Source of the DNA: Rhizophagus prolifer
Lineage: Eukaryota > Glomeromycota > Glomeromycetes > Glomerales > Glomeraceae
Direction of reading: 5' to 3'
DNA length: 64,000 bases
NCBI GenBank assembly: GCA_019425655.1
Contig: NQWY01025046.1
Coordinates: forward strand, 1 to 64,000
The translations under genes and the position numbers were made by a program. Positions 42,527-52,229 of the stretch are shown piece after piece (the stretch's first letter is position 1; every line of letters starts with the position of its first letter). A model generated the notes under the pieces. It was given only the letters and a program-made list of their open reading frames with translations, ran no database searches and was not told where the DNA came from.

Positions 42527-44920
42527 TTAGGCGCCGTAAGGAATCCAGATATTTTTAATTTCTGTAGCGTGACGCAAGAATTCTTCACCTTCGCCCTGAG
42601 CGTTATCCAACCAATTTCTATATTTTCCGAAATTTAGCCAGGTGCGTTTCATACTGTCTGCAGCCAAAAACTCGATGTCTTTGCAGCCTTCTTTGGTTCC
42701 GAAATACCAGATTCCGTCGATGTTATAATGCTTCGCCATTTCTTTTGCCAGCTCATCTTTGTGGCCGGTAACGATATTTACCGTTCCGCCGGGAACATCG
42801 GATGTTTCAAGGATCTGATAAAAATCCGTTGCCGAGAAAGGATGTTTTTCAGAAGGAATCACAACTACATTATTTCCCATTGCAATTGCAGGAATCACCG
42901 TTGAAATGAATCCAAGCAAAGGATTTTCGTCCGGGCAAACAATTCCCATCACACCTACGGCTTCCGGCATTGCCAGCGTCACCATTCTCTGAACGGTTGA
43001 ATGCGCCTGCCCATCATATTTATCTGCAAAAGCCGCGTAAGTATAAATTCTTTCAATCGATTTTTCCACTTCTTCCTCAGCAGATTCCAGAGATTGATTG
43101 GTCATTTCCATAATTCTCTCCGCAAATTCTTCCGAACGGATGGCCAGATTTTCAGCAATATAATATAAAACCTGCGCTCTTGCATGGCCTGTCATTCCTG
43201 CCCATGATTTTTCTGCATGAGCCGCTTCTACCGCATTCCGGATATCTTTTCTGTTTCCTTCGGAAACTTCGCCGATATATTCGCCAAAAGCATTTGTGAC
43301 ATTTAAACTGTAACCGCCGTCAGGGCGAGCTTGTTTTCCGCCGATATATAATTTGGAAGTTCTGTCAATATCTTCCAGAATAGATTTTGATTTTTTCTCC
43401 GATTTTGTTTTTACTGCTTTTGGCACAATTGGTTTGGAAGAAAATTCATCTTCGATCTTCAGCTTAACATATTCGTATAAGCCTTCTTTTCCGCCTTCTC
43501 TTCCAAATCCCGACTCGCGATAACCGCCAAATCCGGCAGAAGCATCCATTTGATTGGTACAATTAATCCAGACCATACCAGCTTTGATCTTCGGAGCCAC
43601 ATCCAATGCCAGATTGATATTTTCCGTCCATACACTTGCTGCTAAACCATATCTCGAATTGTTTGCCAAAGCTACAGCTTCGTTATGAGAACGGAAAGTC
43701 ATTGCTACAAGAACAGGCCCGAAAATCTCTTCCTGGGCAATTGTTGCTGAAGTGGAAACATCGGTAAATAAAGTTGGCGGATAGAAGAATCCGTTTTTAG
43801 GAACTGCATTTTTTGCCTGATAGATTTCACAGCCTTCACTGATACCGAGTTTCACCAGTTTATCAATGGTTTTGAATTGTGCTTCATCCACAATGGCACC
43901 CATATCAATTGCTTTGTCCATTGGATTTCCGACACGAAGGTTTGACATCCTGTCTTTTAGTTTTGCATAGAATTTTTCAGCAATGCTTTCCTGAACCAAT
44001 AACCTTGAACCGGCGCAACAAACCTGACCTTGATTAAACCAAATCGCATCCACAATGCCTTCGATCGCAGAATCGATGTCCGCATCTTCAAAAACGATGA
44101 ACGGTGATTTCCCTCCTAATTCCAGAGAGATTTTTTTACCGCTTCCGGCAATTTCTCTTCTGATGATTTTCCCAACATTCGTAGAACCTGTAAATGCCAC
44201 CTTGTTGACATCTTTATGATTAACCAAAGCTGTTCCAGCAACTGTTCCTTTTCCTGTAACGATATTGAAAACACCCTTCGGGAGTCCGACTTTCTCACAG
44301 ATTTCCGCAAATAGTAATGCCGTTAAAGAAGTATATTCAGCCGGTTTCAGAACAACTGTATTTCCCATTGCCAAAGCTGGAGCTACTTTCCAGGCGAGCA
44401 TCATCAATGGAAAATTCCAAGGAATGATTTGCCCGATAACACCAACTTCTTTGTAATCCCTCAGTTCGGTGTCCCTCAGTTTCGCCCAACCTGCGTGGTG
44501 ATAAAAATGTCTTACGACGATTGGGATATCAATATCTCTTGTTTCGCGGATTGGTTTTCCATTATCTAAAGTTTCCAAAACTGCAAACAATCTGGAATGT
44601 TTCTGGATTTGTCTCGCGATTGCGTACAGATATTTTGCACGTTCGAAACCGCTAAGAGCAGCCCATTTTGGTAAAGCTTCTTTTGCCGCTTTTACCGCTT
44701 TGTCCACATCCTTTTCATCAGCTTCTGCAAATTTTGCAAGCAGCTCTTTGTTGGCAGGATTGTGAGACTCCATATATTGTTTGGAATTTGGTTTTGTCCA
44801 TTCTCCGTTAATGAATAAATCGAAAGTTCTGTTGTGAGATTCCAGATAATCAACAGCCGGAGCTGCACTTTCCGGAGCGGGACCGTAAACCATGGTGTCG
44901 AATATTTCTTTTATTTCCAT
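42527..44920 (-). CDS. ALDH16-like aldehyde dehydrogenase with a second, non-catalytic ALDH domain
   Basis: A 797-residue cytoplasmic NAD(P)-dependent aldehyde dehydrogenase. The first copy (about 30-490) is complete: cofactor-binding PWNFP, general base E267 in LELGGKS and a catalytic cysteine in GQVCCAG (C301/C302). The second region (about 510-797) resembles the N-terminal, cofactor-binding half only (VCPDENPLLGFISTVIPAIAMGNNVVV) and has no active-site cysteine. Length and plan resemble ALDH16. The nearby deoC makes acetaldehyde, a likely substrate. Confidence 0.9.
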   Translation of the reverse strand: MEIKEIFDTMVYGPAPESAAPAVDYLESHNRTFDLFINGEWTKPNSKQYMESHNPANKELLAKFAEADEKDVDKAVKAAKEALPKWAALSGFERAKYLYAIARQIQKHSRLFAVLETLDNGKPIRETRDIDIPIVVRHFYHHAGWAKLRDTELRDYKEVGVIGQIIPWNFPLMMLAWKVAPALAMGNTVVLKPAEYTSLTALLFAEICEKVGLPKGVFNIVTGKGTVAGTALVNHKDVNKVAFTGSTNVGKIIRREIAGSGKKISLELGGKSPFIVFEDADIDSAIEGIVDAIWFNQGQVCCAGSRLLVQESIAEKFYAKLKDRMSNLRVGNPMDKAIDMGAIVDEAQFKTIDKLVKLGISEGCEIYQAKNAVPKNGFFYPPTLFTDVSTSATIAQEEIFGPVLVAMTFRSHNEAVALANNSRYGLAASVWTENINLALDVAPKIKAGMVWINCTNQMDASAGFGGYRESGFGREGGKEGLYEYVKLKIEDEFSSKPIVPKAVKTKSEKKSKSILEDIDRTSKLYIGGKQARPDGGYSLNVTNAFGEYIGEVSEGNRKDIRNAVEAAHAEKSWAGMTGHARAQVLYYIAENLAIRSEEFAERIMEMTNQSLESAEEEVEKSIERIYTYAAFADKYDGQAHSTVQRMVTLAMPEAVGVMGIVCPDENPLLGFISTVIPAIAMGNNVVVIPSEKHPFSATDFYQILETSDVPGGTVNIVTGHKDELAKEMAKHYNIDGIWYFGTKEGCKDIEFLAADSMKRTWLNFGKYRNWLDNAQGEGEEFLRHATEIKNIWIPYGA

Positions 44921-44933
44921 TTTCTAAAATTAT

Positions 44934-45007
44934 GAACGCAAAGTGCGCAAAGATTTTTTAACTACTATTATTTTTTAAGTTCGCAAAGGCCTTTCACTCA
45001 GCAAAGA
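44934..45007 (-). repeat. Dispersed repeat C, half copy
   Basis: GAACGCAAAGTGCGCAAAGA, an AT-rich centre, then TTCGCAAAGGCCTTTCACTC and AGCAAAG. It begins 14 bases upstream of the dehydrogenase start, the same placement as the copy upstream of folB at 26431. Confidence 0.65.
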
Positions 45008-45062
45008 TTTTTTTTATTTCTAATTTTTTGGCTGTCATTCTACATTATTTACCGAGGGTTGA

Positions 45063-46583
45063 TTACTCTTTTATGATTTTCTCCGAAACGGTTTTACCGT
45101 TTTGCTGTTGTATGTTTAATAGATAATTCCCTTTTGGAAGATCCGATACTTGCATATTTTTATTATTGGAACTTCTAATGAGTTTGCCATCTGTACTAAA
45201 TAATTGCAAAGCCAAAATATTCTCTTTGGACTCAATATTAAGCATGTTTTTTACAGGATTTTCTACAAAAATTTTATTCTTGGCCACACTCTCTTGGGTT
45301 GCAAGATTTTCTGGGTTGAGTTTGACGATCCAATAATCATAGCTGCCATGATTCCCTATTACATCTCCATCAGTAGAACTGGATTGTCCTGCTATAATGT
45401 AGCTATTATCTAAGTTTTGCAAGATAGCAGTTCCGTAATCAATACCATTACCTCCTAATGTTTTTTGCCATTGCATCGTTCCATTGCTATTGAGTTTTAC
45501 AATCCAATAATCACTATCACCATGATTTTCTGTTATATCACCATTAGTAGAATTAGAAACCCCTGCAACAATGTATCCTCCGCCTGAGGTGGGTTGGATA
45601 GAATTTGCTATTTCGTAGTTACTTCCTCCCAAGGATTTTTGCCATTGAATAGCCCCTATGCTATTGAGCTTTACAATCCAAACATCACCACTACCATGAT
45701 TTCCAGTTATATCTCCATCGGTAGAATAAGAACCTCCTGCTACAATATACCCCCCATCAGAGGTTGGGTGGATGTCACCTGCAATTTCATTATTGCTCCC
45801 CCCTAACGTCTTTTGCCATTGGATAGCTCCAGCGCTATTGAGCTTTACAATCCAATAATCACCATTTCCGCCGTGGTTTCCTGTAACATCGCCATTGTTA
45901 GAATCAGAAGATCCCGCTACAATGTAACCCCCATCAGGAGTTTGCTGGATGCTAGTTGCAAAGTCATAACCACTCCCTCCCAAGGATTTTTGCCATTGAA
46001 TGGCCCCTGTACTGTTGAGCTTTACAATCCAATAATCACCAATTCCATGGTTTCCTGTAACATCGCCATCAGTAGAATAAGAATCTCCTGCGATGATGTA
46101 ACCGCCATCTGAGGTAGGCTCAATAGACCAAGCATTATCCCAAGCACTGCCTCCTAAGGATTTCTGCCATTGGATAATGCCAGTGCTACTGAGTTTAACA
46201 ATCCAGTAATCATAATCACCATGGTTTCCTGTAACATCCCCATTGGTAGAATTAGATTGTCCTGCTACAATGTAGCCACCATCTGAGGTAAGCTGGATGT
46301 AATTTGCTATATCATTACCACTCCCCCCTAAGGCTTTTTGCCATTGAATGGCCCCTGTGCTGTTGAGCTTTACAATCCAAGCATCTTTAGCTCCGTGGTT
46401 TCCTATGACATCTCCATTGGTAGAGTTAGATCCCCCAACCACAATGTAACCACCATCCGAGGTAGTCTTGATTATTCCTCCTCGATCTTCTAAACTCCCT
46501 CCCAAAGATTTCTGCCATTGGATGTTGGGGGCTTGGGCGTAAGAAAGGTTTCCTAATAATAGAAGAATGGGAAAACAATAAGT
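45063..46583 (-). pseudogene. Repeat-rich (beta-propeller-like) T9SS surface protein, 5' end broken
   Basis: The frame encodes at least seven tandem repeats of about 58 residues (core LGGS..D.A.SI..TSDGGYIVAG, then DGDVTGNHG..DYWIVKL) and a T9SS type A sorting domain (about the last 75 residues). Seven blades suggest a beta propeller. No normal start exists. The frame is open from 46583 and includes a signal-peptide-like LLLLGNLSYAQ at about 46534-46562, but no ATG, and TTG at 46505 would lose the signal. The preceding residues FKIVKLIVFP lie in another frame, which suggests a one-base slip at the T4C3 run (46569-46575) and loss of the start codon. It is inserted between deoC and the dehydrogenase. 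Confidence 0.75.
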
Positions 46584-46599
46584 TTAACAATTTTAAAGC

Positions 46600-47598
46600 T
46601 TAAGCCATCGGATGTCTGTATCCTGCCGAGTAACTTCCGGTAACGTAATGCTCCAGCTGTCTTTCGATATCGCCTAACAGAGAACTTGCTCCGAAACGGA
46701 AGAGTTCCGGATTCAGCCATTCGTCGCCCAATTCTTCTTTTATTAGAATGAGGTAATCTAAAGCCTGTTTTGCTTTCTGAATACCACCAGCCGGTTTATA
46801 CCCCACTTTAACACCTGTCAATTGATAATAATCCCTGATACAACGGATCATGACCAGGCTCACAGCCAATGTTGCATTTACAGATTCTTTACCTGTAGAT
46901 GTTTTGATGAAGTCTGAACCGGCCATCATCGCCACCCAGCTTGCTTTAGCCACTTTGGTATATGTCGGGATTTCTCCGGTTGCCAGTATGGTTTTCATAT
47001 GTGCATCACCGCAAGCCTGCCTGCAAAGTTTCACTTCATCGTACAGTTCCTTCCATTTGCTTTCCAAAACCAGGTCTCTGGAAATCACAATATCGATTTC
47101 CGTAGCTCCGGCAGCAACGGATCTTTTGATTTCGGCAATTTTTTCTTCGATTGAATTCTTACCTGCAGGAAAACCTGTAGAAACCGCAGCAATAGGAATA
47201 TCGCTGCCTTCCAGAGCTTCTTTTGCGTAAGAAATCAAATTGTGATAAACACAAACTGCTCCTGTCGTCAAATTAGTATTTGCCATTCCAAGCTTTTCCA
47301 GTATATCGTGACGAACGGGATTTCTTGCCTTTTCACAAAGACGAAGAACATTACCACGCGTGTCGTCTCCGGCTAGTGTTGTCAAATCTATCATAGTGAT
47401 CGCTTTTAAAAGCCAGGCCGCCTGATATTCTTTTTTAACGCTTCTTCTTCCCGGAAGTGTGTTTACACGTCGGTCAATTGCACTTCTATTGATGTTGATT
47501 TCATCAAAATATTTCTCATTATAAGGGATACCTTCGTTTCTTTCCAAAGTATGGGAAGATCTATTTTGGATTCCGTTTTTTTCCAGAACTTTTGTCAT
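46600..47598 (-). CDS. deoC: Deoxyribose-phosphate aldolase
   Basis: A 332-residue class I aldolase that splits 2-deoxyribose-5-phosphate into acetaldehyde and glyceraldehyde-3-phosphate. The Schiff-base lysine is in DFIKTSTGKE (K232 from the ATG at 47598) and the second lysine in VGYKPAGGI. It belongs to the longer, eukaryote-like DERA class, about 100 residues larger than E. coli DeoC. An ATG at 47625 would add 9 residues. It was probably once directly upstream of the dehydrogenase gene. Confidence 0.93.
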   Translation of the reverse strand: MTKVLEKNGIQNRSSHTLERNEGIPYNEKYFDEININRSAIDRRVNTLPGRRSVKKEYQAAWLLKAITMIDLTTLAGDDTRGNVLRLCEKARNPVRHDILEKLGMANTNLTTGAVCVYHNLISYAKEALEGSDIPIAAVSTGFPAGKNSIEEKIAEIKRSVAAGATEIDIVISRDLVLESKWKELYDEVKLCRQACGDAHMKTILATGEIPTYTKVAKASWVAMMAGSDFIKTSTGKESVNATLAVSLVMIRCIRDYYQLTGVKVGYKPAGGIQKAKQALDYLILIKEELGDEWLNPELFRFGASSLLGDIERQLEHYVTGSYSAGYRHPMA

Positions 47599-47714
47599 AG
47601 AAATTGATTTTAAATTAAATCTCAATACGAAACTGAGAGAGTGGTAAATTTAATAATTATCTACAAATGTTTTATATCTATTAAAATTATTTTTGAACTA
47701 TTCCAAAAACAAAA

Positions 47715-47736
47715 AACACATCCCGTAGAATGTGTT
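47715..47736 (-). terminator. Terminator of the Lrp-type gene
   Basis: Arms AACACAT (47715-47721) and ATGTGTT (47730-47736), followed on the minus strand by a T-run, 25 bases after the stop codon. Confidence 0.7.
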
Positions 47737-47760
47737 ATTGTATATTTTTAATTTCCTGAG

Positions 47761-48231
47761 TTACACTTTCAGCTGCCTGTTGATGCTTTGTTCCAGAGAG
47801 ATAAAGGTTTCTGTTCTGGTAACACCTTTCAGCTTCTGGATCTTGTTAAGAATCTGCATCAGATGGTCATTGTCTTTACAAAGCACTTTTAAAAATATGG
47901 TGTAATTCCCCGTGGTGTAATGGGCTTCTACAACTTCATTTACCAAGTTCAGATTTTTGATTGCATCTTGATAATGGCTTGGCTGCTCCAAGAAAACGCC
48001 AATATAAGAAACGACCTTATAACCTATTTTTCTTGGATTAAGGAACGAAATAGAGTTTTCTATAACACCTGCCTGTTCTAATTTTTTGATTCTTTGATGA
48101 ACTGCCGTGGTAGAAATCCCAACATGTTTGGAGATATGTGCAAGAGAAGTTTTAGCATTATCCATTAACATATAAATAATCTCTTTATCAACTCCGTCTA
48201 GATGGTAACCTGATTCGGATGCACTCTTCAT
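47761..48231 (-). CDS. Lrp/AsnC family transcriptional regulator
   Basis: A 156-residue regulator with an N-terminal helix-turn-helix (about 13-60; TSLAHISKHVGISTTAVHQR) and a C-terminal ligand-binding RAM domain (about 75-150). Such proteins sense amino acids. It has its own terminator and is divergent from the secreted GH13 gene, with a 411-base gap between them. The target is not evident. Confidence 0.94.
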   Translation of the reverse strand: MKSASESGYHLDGVDKEIIYMLMDNAKTSLAHISKHVGISTTAVHQRIKKLEQAGVIENSISFLNPRKIGYKVVSYIGVFLEQPSHYQDAIKNLNLVNEVVEAHYTTGNYTIFLKVLCKDNDHLMQILNKIQKLKGVTRTETFISLEQSINRQLKV

Positions 48232-48610
48232 AATATTTAGTTATTGATTTTTGTTGCAATTTAAAACAAACATTTAATTAATCAAAATAACATATTGATT
48301 TAAAATCAAATATATCACATATCAGAATTATGATTAATGAAAAATAAAATGTTTATTATTTTTTACTTGGTCGTAAATTTATAGAAATTTATGTGAACTA
48401 TAAAAATATATTACATATTATTTTACAAAATAACACAAATATCAGTTAAGAGAATTAATCTCAATTAGAACCATACCGTTAATTTTCAGTTAAAATAAAA
48501 TTAACAAAACAACTATACCAGCTATTAAAATAAATAATTTAATCCCTGTAAATCAATTAATTAATTATAAAAATATCATAAAATCAAAAATACATGTTGT
48601 ATTCTGAAAA
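48232..48610. other. Long AT-rich intergenic region between divergent genes
   Basis: About 380 bases with very high AT content, no open frame and no copy of repeats A to D. The region must hold the promoters of the Lrp-type gene and the GH13 gene, but I cannot point to a clear TAnnTTTG/TTG pair. Confidence 0.5.
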
Positions 48611-48642
48611 AAGTCTATATTTATGAACTTATATATAGACTT
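48611..48642 (+). promoter_or_regulatory. Perfect inverted repeat abutting the GH13 start codon
   Basis: Arms AAGTCTATAT (48611-48620) and ATATAGACTT (48633-48642) with a 12-base spacer. The right arm ends directly before the ATG at 48643, so in RNA it would hide the ribosome-binding region, and in DNA it could be an operator. Confidence 0.55.
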
Positions 48643-51456
48643 ATGAAAATTTTTTACAATCTGATTGCATTTTTCATTGCAATCTCAACATTTGCGCAGC
48701 AACAGACCGTGACCTATTCGATCAGTCCTGCTGCTTTTAATGAAGATGAATCGATTACCATTACTTTTAATGGAAGTAGCATCAACGAATCTACGTGGGG
48801 TGTTTCAAACAATGCTTTGTATCTCTGGTCCTGGTCATATGATATTAATGACGCCAATAGCCAGGATTGTCCTACCAATGGGACTTGGGCTTCATCCAAT
48901 GAAGCAAACAGATTGACTTATAATTCCGGCAATGATACTTACACCATTACCTTTGTTCCAAAAACATTTTACAACAGAACTGGTCTTGGAAGAATCGGTT
49001 TTCTTTTGAAAACTAAAACAGGTAACGGGCAATCTCAGGACATCTACTCCGAAGTCGGTAAATTCCAATTTGCAACAACTACACCCAAGAATGGATCTGT
49101 GAATTTCATTGCTTCCGGAAACAATTACCCTATTTCTTACAGCACATCTTTACCTGCAAATTTTGTAGTGAAGGCTAATGGAAACACCATATATACGGCA
49201 AACAATGTTTCATCTATGTTTACTGCGTATAATATTACAACTGATAATCAAATTGAATTAACTGCAACAAGCGTTGCGGATGGTACTGTTTTGACATCCA
49301 AATTTTCTATATCACCAACTCCAACGGTGCAAACTGCAGCAATACCTTCATACATGAGACAAGGTATCAGCTACGATCCTAATGATCCTACAAAAGTTGG
49401 ATTGGCTTTATACGCGCCTTTCAAAAGTTATGTGCATGTCATCGGAAGTTTTAATAATTGGCAGGTTTCTTCCAATTATCTGATGAAAAGAGATGCAACT
49501 AATTCCAATCTTTATTGGTTAGAAATTACAGGACTGACACCTCAGCAGATTTATACTTTCCAGTATAGAACAAGTGACGGCGTAAAAGTTGCCGATCCAT
49601 ATTCAACATTAGTTTTGTCTCCTGATGATGATCCTTGGATTTCTGCCAACACGTATCCGGGACTACCTGCTTATCCCGCAGGACAGCAATACGATGTATC
49701 TGTGATCCAAACAGCAAAACCAGCATATAACTGGACTGTAACTAATTTCCAAAAACCTGCAAAACAAAATCTTATTGTTTACGAAGCCCTGGTAAGAGAT
49801 TTTACCACTGAGCAAAACTGGCAGTCTATGATTAACAAAATCCCTTACATCAAAGGATTGAATGTTAATGCCATCGAGTTAATGCCGGTAATGGAATTTG
49901 ACGGAAATAATTCCTGGGGATATAACCCGGGATTCCATTTAGCTTTGGACAAAGCTTACGGAACACCTGAGAAATTTAAGGAATTCATTGACAAATGCCA
50001 CCAAAATGGTATAGCAGTAATTCTGGACGTTGCCCTAAATCATGCTACCGGGAGATCTCCATTAGAAAGACTTTGGTCCACAAGTACAACAGGAGGATAT
50101 GGTGATGTCGCATCCAATAACCCTTATTTCAATCAGATTGCTAAGCATGCCTATAGCGTATTCTATGATTTCAACCATTCAAAAGCTGAAACAAGATATT
50201 ATGTAAACAGAGTTCTTGAGCAATGGATATCAGAATATAAAATTGACGGATTCCGTTGGGACCTTACAAAAGGATTCACTCAAAACTGTACACCTTCGGA
50301 TGAAGCTTGTACCGGCGCTTATCAACAAGACAGAGTTGATGTATTGAAATTATATTCAGATTATCAATGGTCTTATGATCCAACATCATATGTTATTTTT
50401 GAGCATTTGGGAACAGATGCAGAAGAGCAACAGTGGGCAAACTACCGTGTTAATGAAGGAAAGGGTGTAATGATGTGGGACAACCTCACAGGACCTTTTG
50501 GTCAAAACACCATGGGTTACGATTCTAATAGCAACTTCAACAGAATCGATTTTGAAAATCATGGATTCTCAGAAAGAAGAAATGTCGCTTATGGAGAAAG
50601 TCATGACGAAGAGCGTTTGATGTATAAAAATCTTACTTACGGTAATGGCAGTGTAAAAACATTAGCAACTGCTCTTGAGAGACAAAAAGCATTTGGTGCC
50701 GTTTTTTTCACAGTTCCCGGTCCTAAGATGCTTTGGCAATTTGGAGAATTGGGTTACGAATTCAGTATCAACAGATGTGAGAACGGAACCATTAGCAACG
50801 ATTGCAGAACTTCTCCAAAACCTGTAGCCTTTACTTTAGGCTATGATACAGACGCCAGCAGAAAAGCAATCTACGACACTTGGTCAAAAATCTTAGCAAT
50901 CCGATTATCAAGCCAGGTTTTTGATACAACAACCTTCACAGTAGAATCAGGAAATCTTTTACCTAGAATCTATGTTTGGAATGATGCCTTGCCTGCAAGT
51001 TCTTTGAAAAACGTAGTGGTAGTTGCCAACTTTACAACAACAGCTCAAACTGTAACACCTAATTTCCCTTATGCCGGAAACTGGTACAATCTAATGGACA
51101 ATTCTTCTATGAACGCCAATGGCTCTACAACAGTAGTTCTTCAACCGGGAGAATTTAGAATCTATGGAAATCAAACCGCTTTGGCAACGGACGAAACGAA
51201 GATTGATGCGAATAAAACATCATTGCAAATCGTTCAGAATCCTGCAACAGACGGATTATTGAAAATCAGATATAACAAAGCTAAAAACGGGCAAATCAAC
51301 ATCTATGACCTTAATGGTAAAATGGTAAAATCTTTCGGACTGAAATCCGCTAAAGGAGACGAAACATTCTCTGTAAACGGCATCGGAACAGGAAATTACT
51401 TAGTACAACTAAAGTCTGATGAAGGTTTGGCAGTTTCTAAGTTAATCATCAAATAA
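48643..51456 (+). CDS. Secreted GH13 alpha-glucan-active enzyme with CBM48 and T9SS sorting domain
   Basis: A 937-residue protein: signal peptide (1-18), beta-sandwich region (about 20-230), CBM48-like module (about 240-330; VHVIGSFNNWQ), GH13 barrel (about 370-800) and T9SS type A sorting domain (about 860-937, ending VSKLIIK). The catalytic residues are D540 in GFRWDLTKG, E587 in YVIFEHLG and D655 in GESHDEERL. It resembles the branching/debranching side of GH13. It is probably displayed on the surface to process starch or glycogen. A hairpin abuts its start codon. Confidence 0.93.
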   Translation: MKIFYNLIAFFIAISTFAQQQTVTYSISPAAFNEDESITITFNGSSINESTWGVSNNALYLWSWSYDINDANSQDCPTNGTWASSNEANRLTYNSGNDTYTITFVPKTFYNRTGLGRIGFLLKTKTGNGQSQDIYSEVGKFQFATTTPKNGSVNFIASGNNYPISYSTSLPANFVVKANGNTIYTANNVSSMFTAYNITTDNQIELTATSVADGTVLTSKFSISPTPTVQTAAIPSYMRQGISYDPNDPTKVGLALYAPFKSYVHVIGSFNNWQVSSNYLMKRDATNSNLYWLEITGLTPQQIYTFQYRTSDGVKVADPYSTLVLSPDDDPWISANTYPGLPAYPAGQQYDVSVIQTAKPAYNWTVTNFQKPAKQNLIVYEALVRDFTTEQNWQSMINKIPYIKGLNVNAIELMPVMEFDGNNSWGYNPGFHLALDKAYGTPEKFKEFIDKCHQNGIAVILDVALNHATGRSPLERLWSTSTTGGYGDVASNNPYFNQIAKHAYSVFYDFNHSKAETRYYVNRVLEQWISEYKIDGFRWDLTKGFTQNCTPSDEACTGAYQQDRVDVLKLYSDYQWSYDPTSYVIFEHLGTDAEEQQWANYRVNEGKGVMMWDNLTGPFGQNTMGYDSNSNFNRIDFENHGFSERRNVAYGESHDEERLMYKNLTYGNGSVKTLATALERQKAFGAVFFTVPGPKMLWQFGELGYEFSINRCENGTISNDCRTSPKPVAFTLGYDTDASRKAIYDTWSKILAIRLSSQVFDTTTFTVESGNLLPRIYVWNDALPASSLKNVVVVANFTTTAQTVTPNFPYAGNWYNLMDNSSMNANGSTTVVLQPGEFRIYGNQTALATDETKIDANKTSLQIVQNPATDGLLKIRYNKAKNGQINIYDLNGKMVKSFGLKSAKGDETFSVNGIGTGNYLVQLKSDEGLAVSKLIIK

Positions 51457-51482
51457 GACAAAATAAATTTTCAAATCAAATG

Positions 51483-51515
51483 AAAACGCCTCAGCTAGCT
51501 GAGGCGTTTTTTGTT
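51483..51515. terminator. Bidirectional terminator (perfect palindrome)
   Basis: A 28-base perfect palindrome (51483-51510; arms AAAACGCCTCAGCT and AGCTGAGGCGTTTT) with a T-tail, between the convergent GH13 and SRPBCC genes. Confidence 0.9.
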
Positions 51516-51517
51516 TT

Positions 51518-52048
51518 TTATTTTTCAGAAAGTGCTTTTAGTTTTCCAAGACCTTCCGAGAACGATTTGTTCATCTGCCAGGTCATTAGCGGTTTCATTG
51601 GTTTGAAAAGCGTTTCAATTTCATAATCAATTGTCCAGGTAACTTTGGTTCCGGAACCTTCAGAAGCCAAAAGCAAATCCGAAGTCGCATTATCATCCAT
51701 TGGTTTGATAAAATGCATCTTTGTCGCCACTTTTTCGTTTGGAATAATTGCTGTGATTTCCTGTTCACCTTCACCAACATCATCATTTCCTTTCCAATGG
51801 TAGCCATCGCCAACTTCACCAGGCGTTCCTTTGTAAGTTACTGTCAAATTCGGATCCATTTTCATCCAGGGATTCCAAGTATTGAAAGCTTTCATAGAAT
51901 TTACATTCTGCCACACTTTTTCTTTCGGAGCATTGATGACGAGAGATTGTTCATTATGACACTTGCTGTCAAAAAACAACATAGCAATCACGCAATAAAC
52001 GATGATTATTGCCACAATGACGCTAATGATTTTTAGAAATTTCTTCAT
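51518..52048 (-). CDS. SRPBCC (START-like) family protein
   Basis: A 176-residue protein with one N-terminal membrane helix (about 4-26) and a START-like fold: VINAPKEKVWQNVNSMKAFNTWNPW, then GVGDGYHWKGND-like loops and KVTWTIDYE. Such domains bind hydrophobic ligands (polyketide cyclase-like). The ligand is unknown. Confidence 0.85.
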   Translation of the reverse strand: MKKFLKIISVIVAIIIVYCVIAMLFFDSKCHNEQSLVINAPKEKVWQNVNSMKAFNTWNPWMKMDPNLTVTYKGTPGEVGDGYHWKGNDDVGEGEQEITAIIPNEKVATKMHFIKPMDDNATSDLLLASEGSGTKVTWTIDYEIETLFKPMKPLMTWQMNKSFSEGLGKLKALSEK

Positions 52049-52123
52049 AATAAGTTAGTTTTAAGTTGAAAACAAATCTAAAAAGAATTTGAACACAAAA
52101 ACTTTTTCTAGGATAATATTTAT

Positions 52124-52197
52124 TAGGGCGCCTTTATCCGCCTTCCACTCCCGCTATCCGCCTCCGGCGGATGAGCTCCGTTCAAGTCGGGGCGCAA
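52124..52197 (-). repeat. Dispersed intergenic repeat A, copy 5 (inverted)
   Basis: On the minus strand it reads GCGCCCCGACTTGAACGGAG, a hairpin ATCCGCC/GGCGGAT with a GGA loop, then GGAAGGCGGATAAAGGCGCC. The ends match copy 4 base for base over most of their length, but the internal hairpin is a different sequence, as if the stem were replaced while pairing was kept. Confidence 0.7.
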
Positions 52198-52229
52198 TTT
52201 TGTCATACTTTCAACTTTAGGTACTAAAT

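Noticed and set aside
45063-46505. Regular tandem repeats that could suggest a CRISPR array or a mobile repeat region
   Set aside because: The period is about 174 bases, keeps the reading frame and encodes a repeating 58-residue blade, so it is a protein repeat. No short direct repeats with unique spacers occur anywhere in the window.
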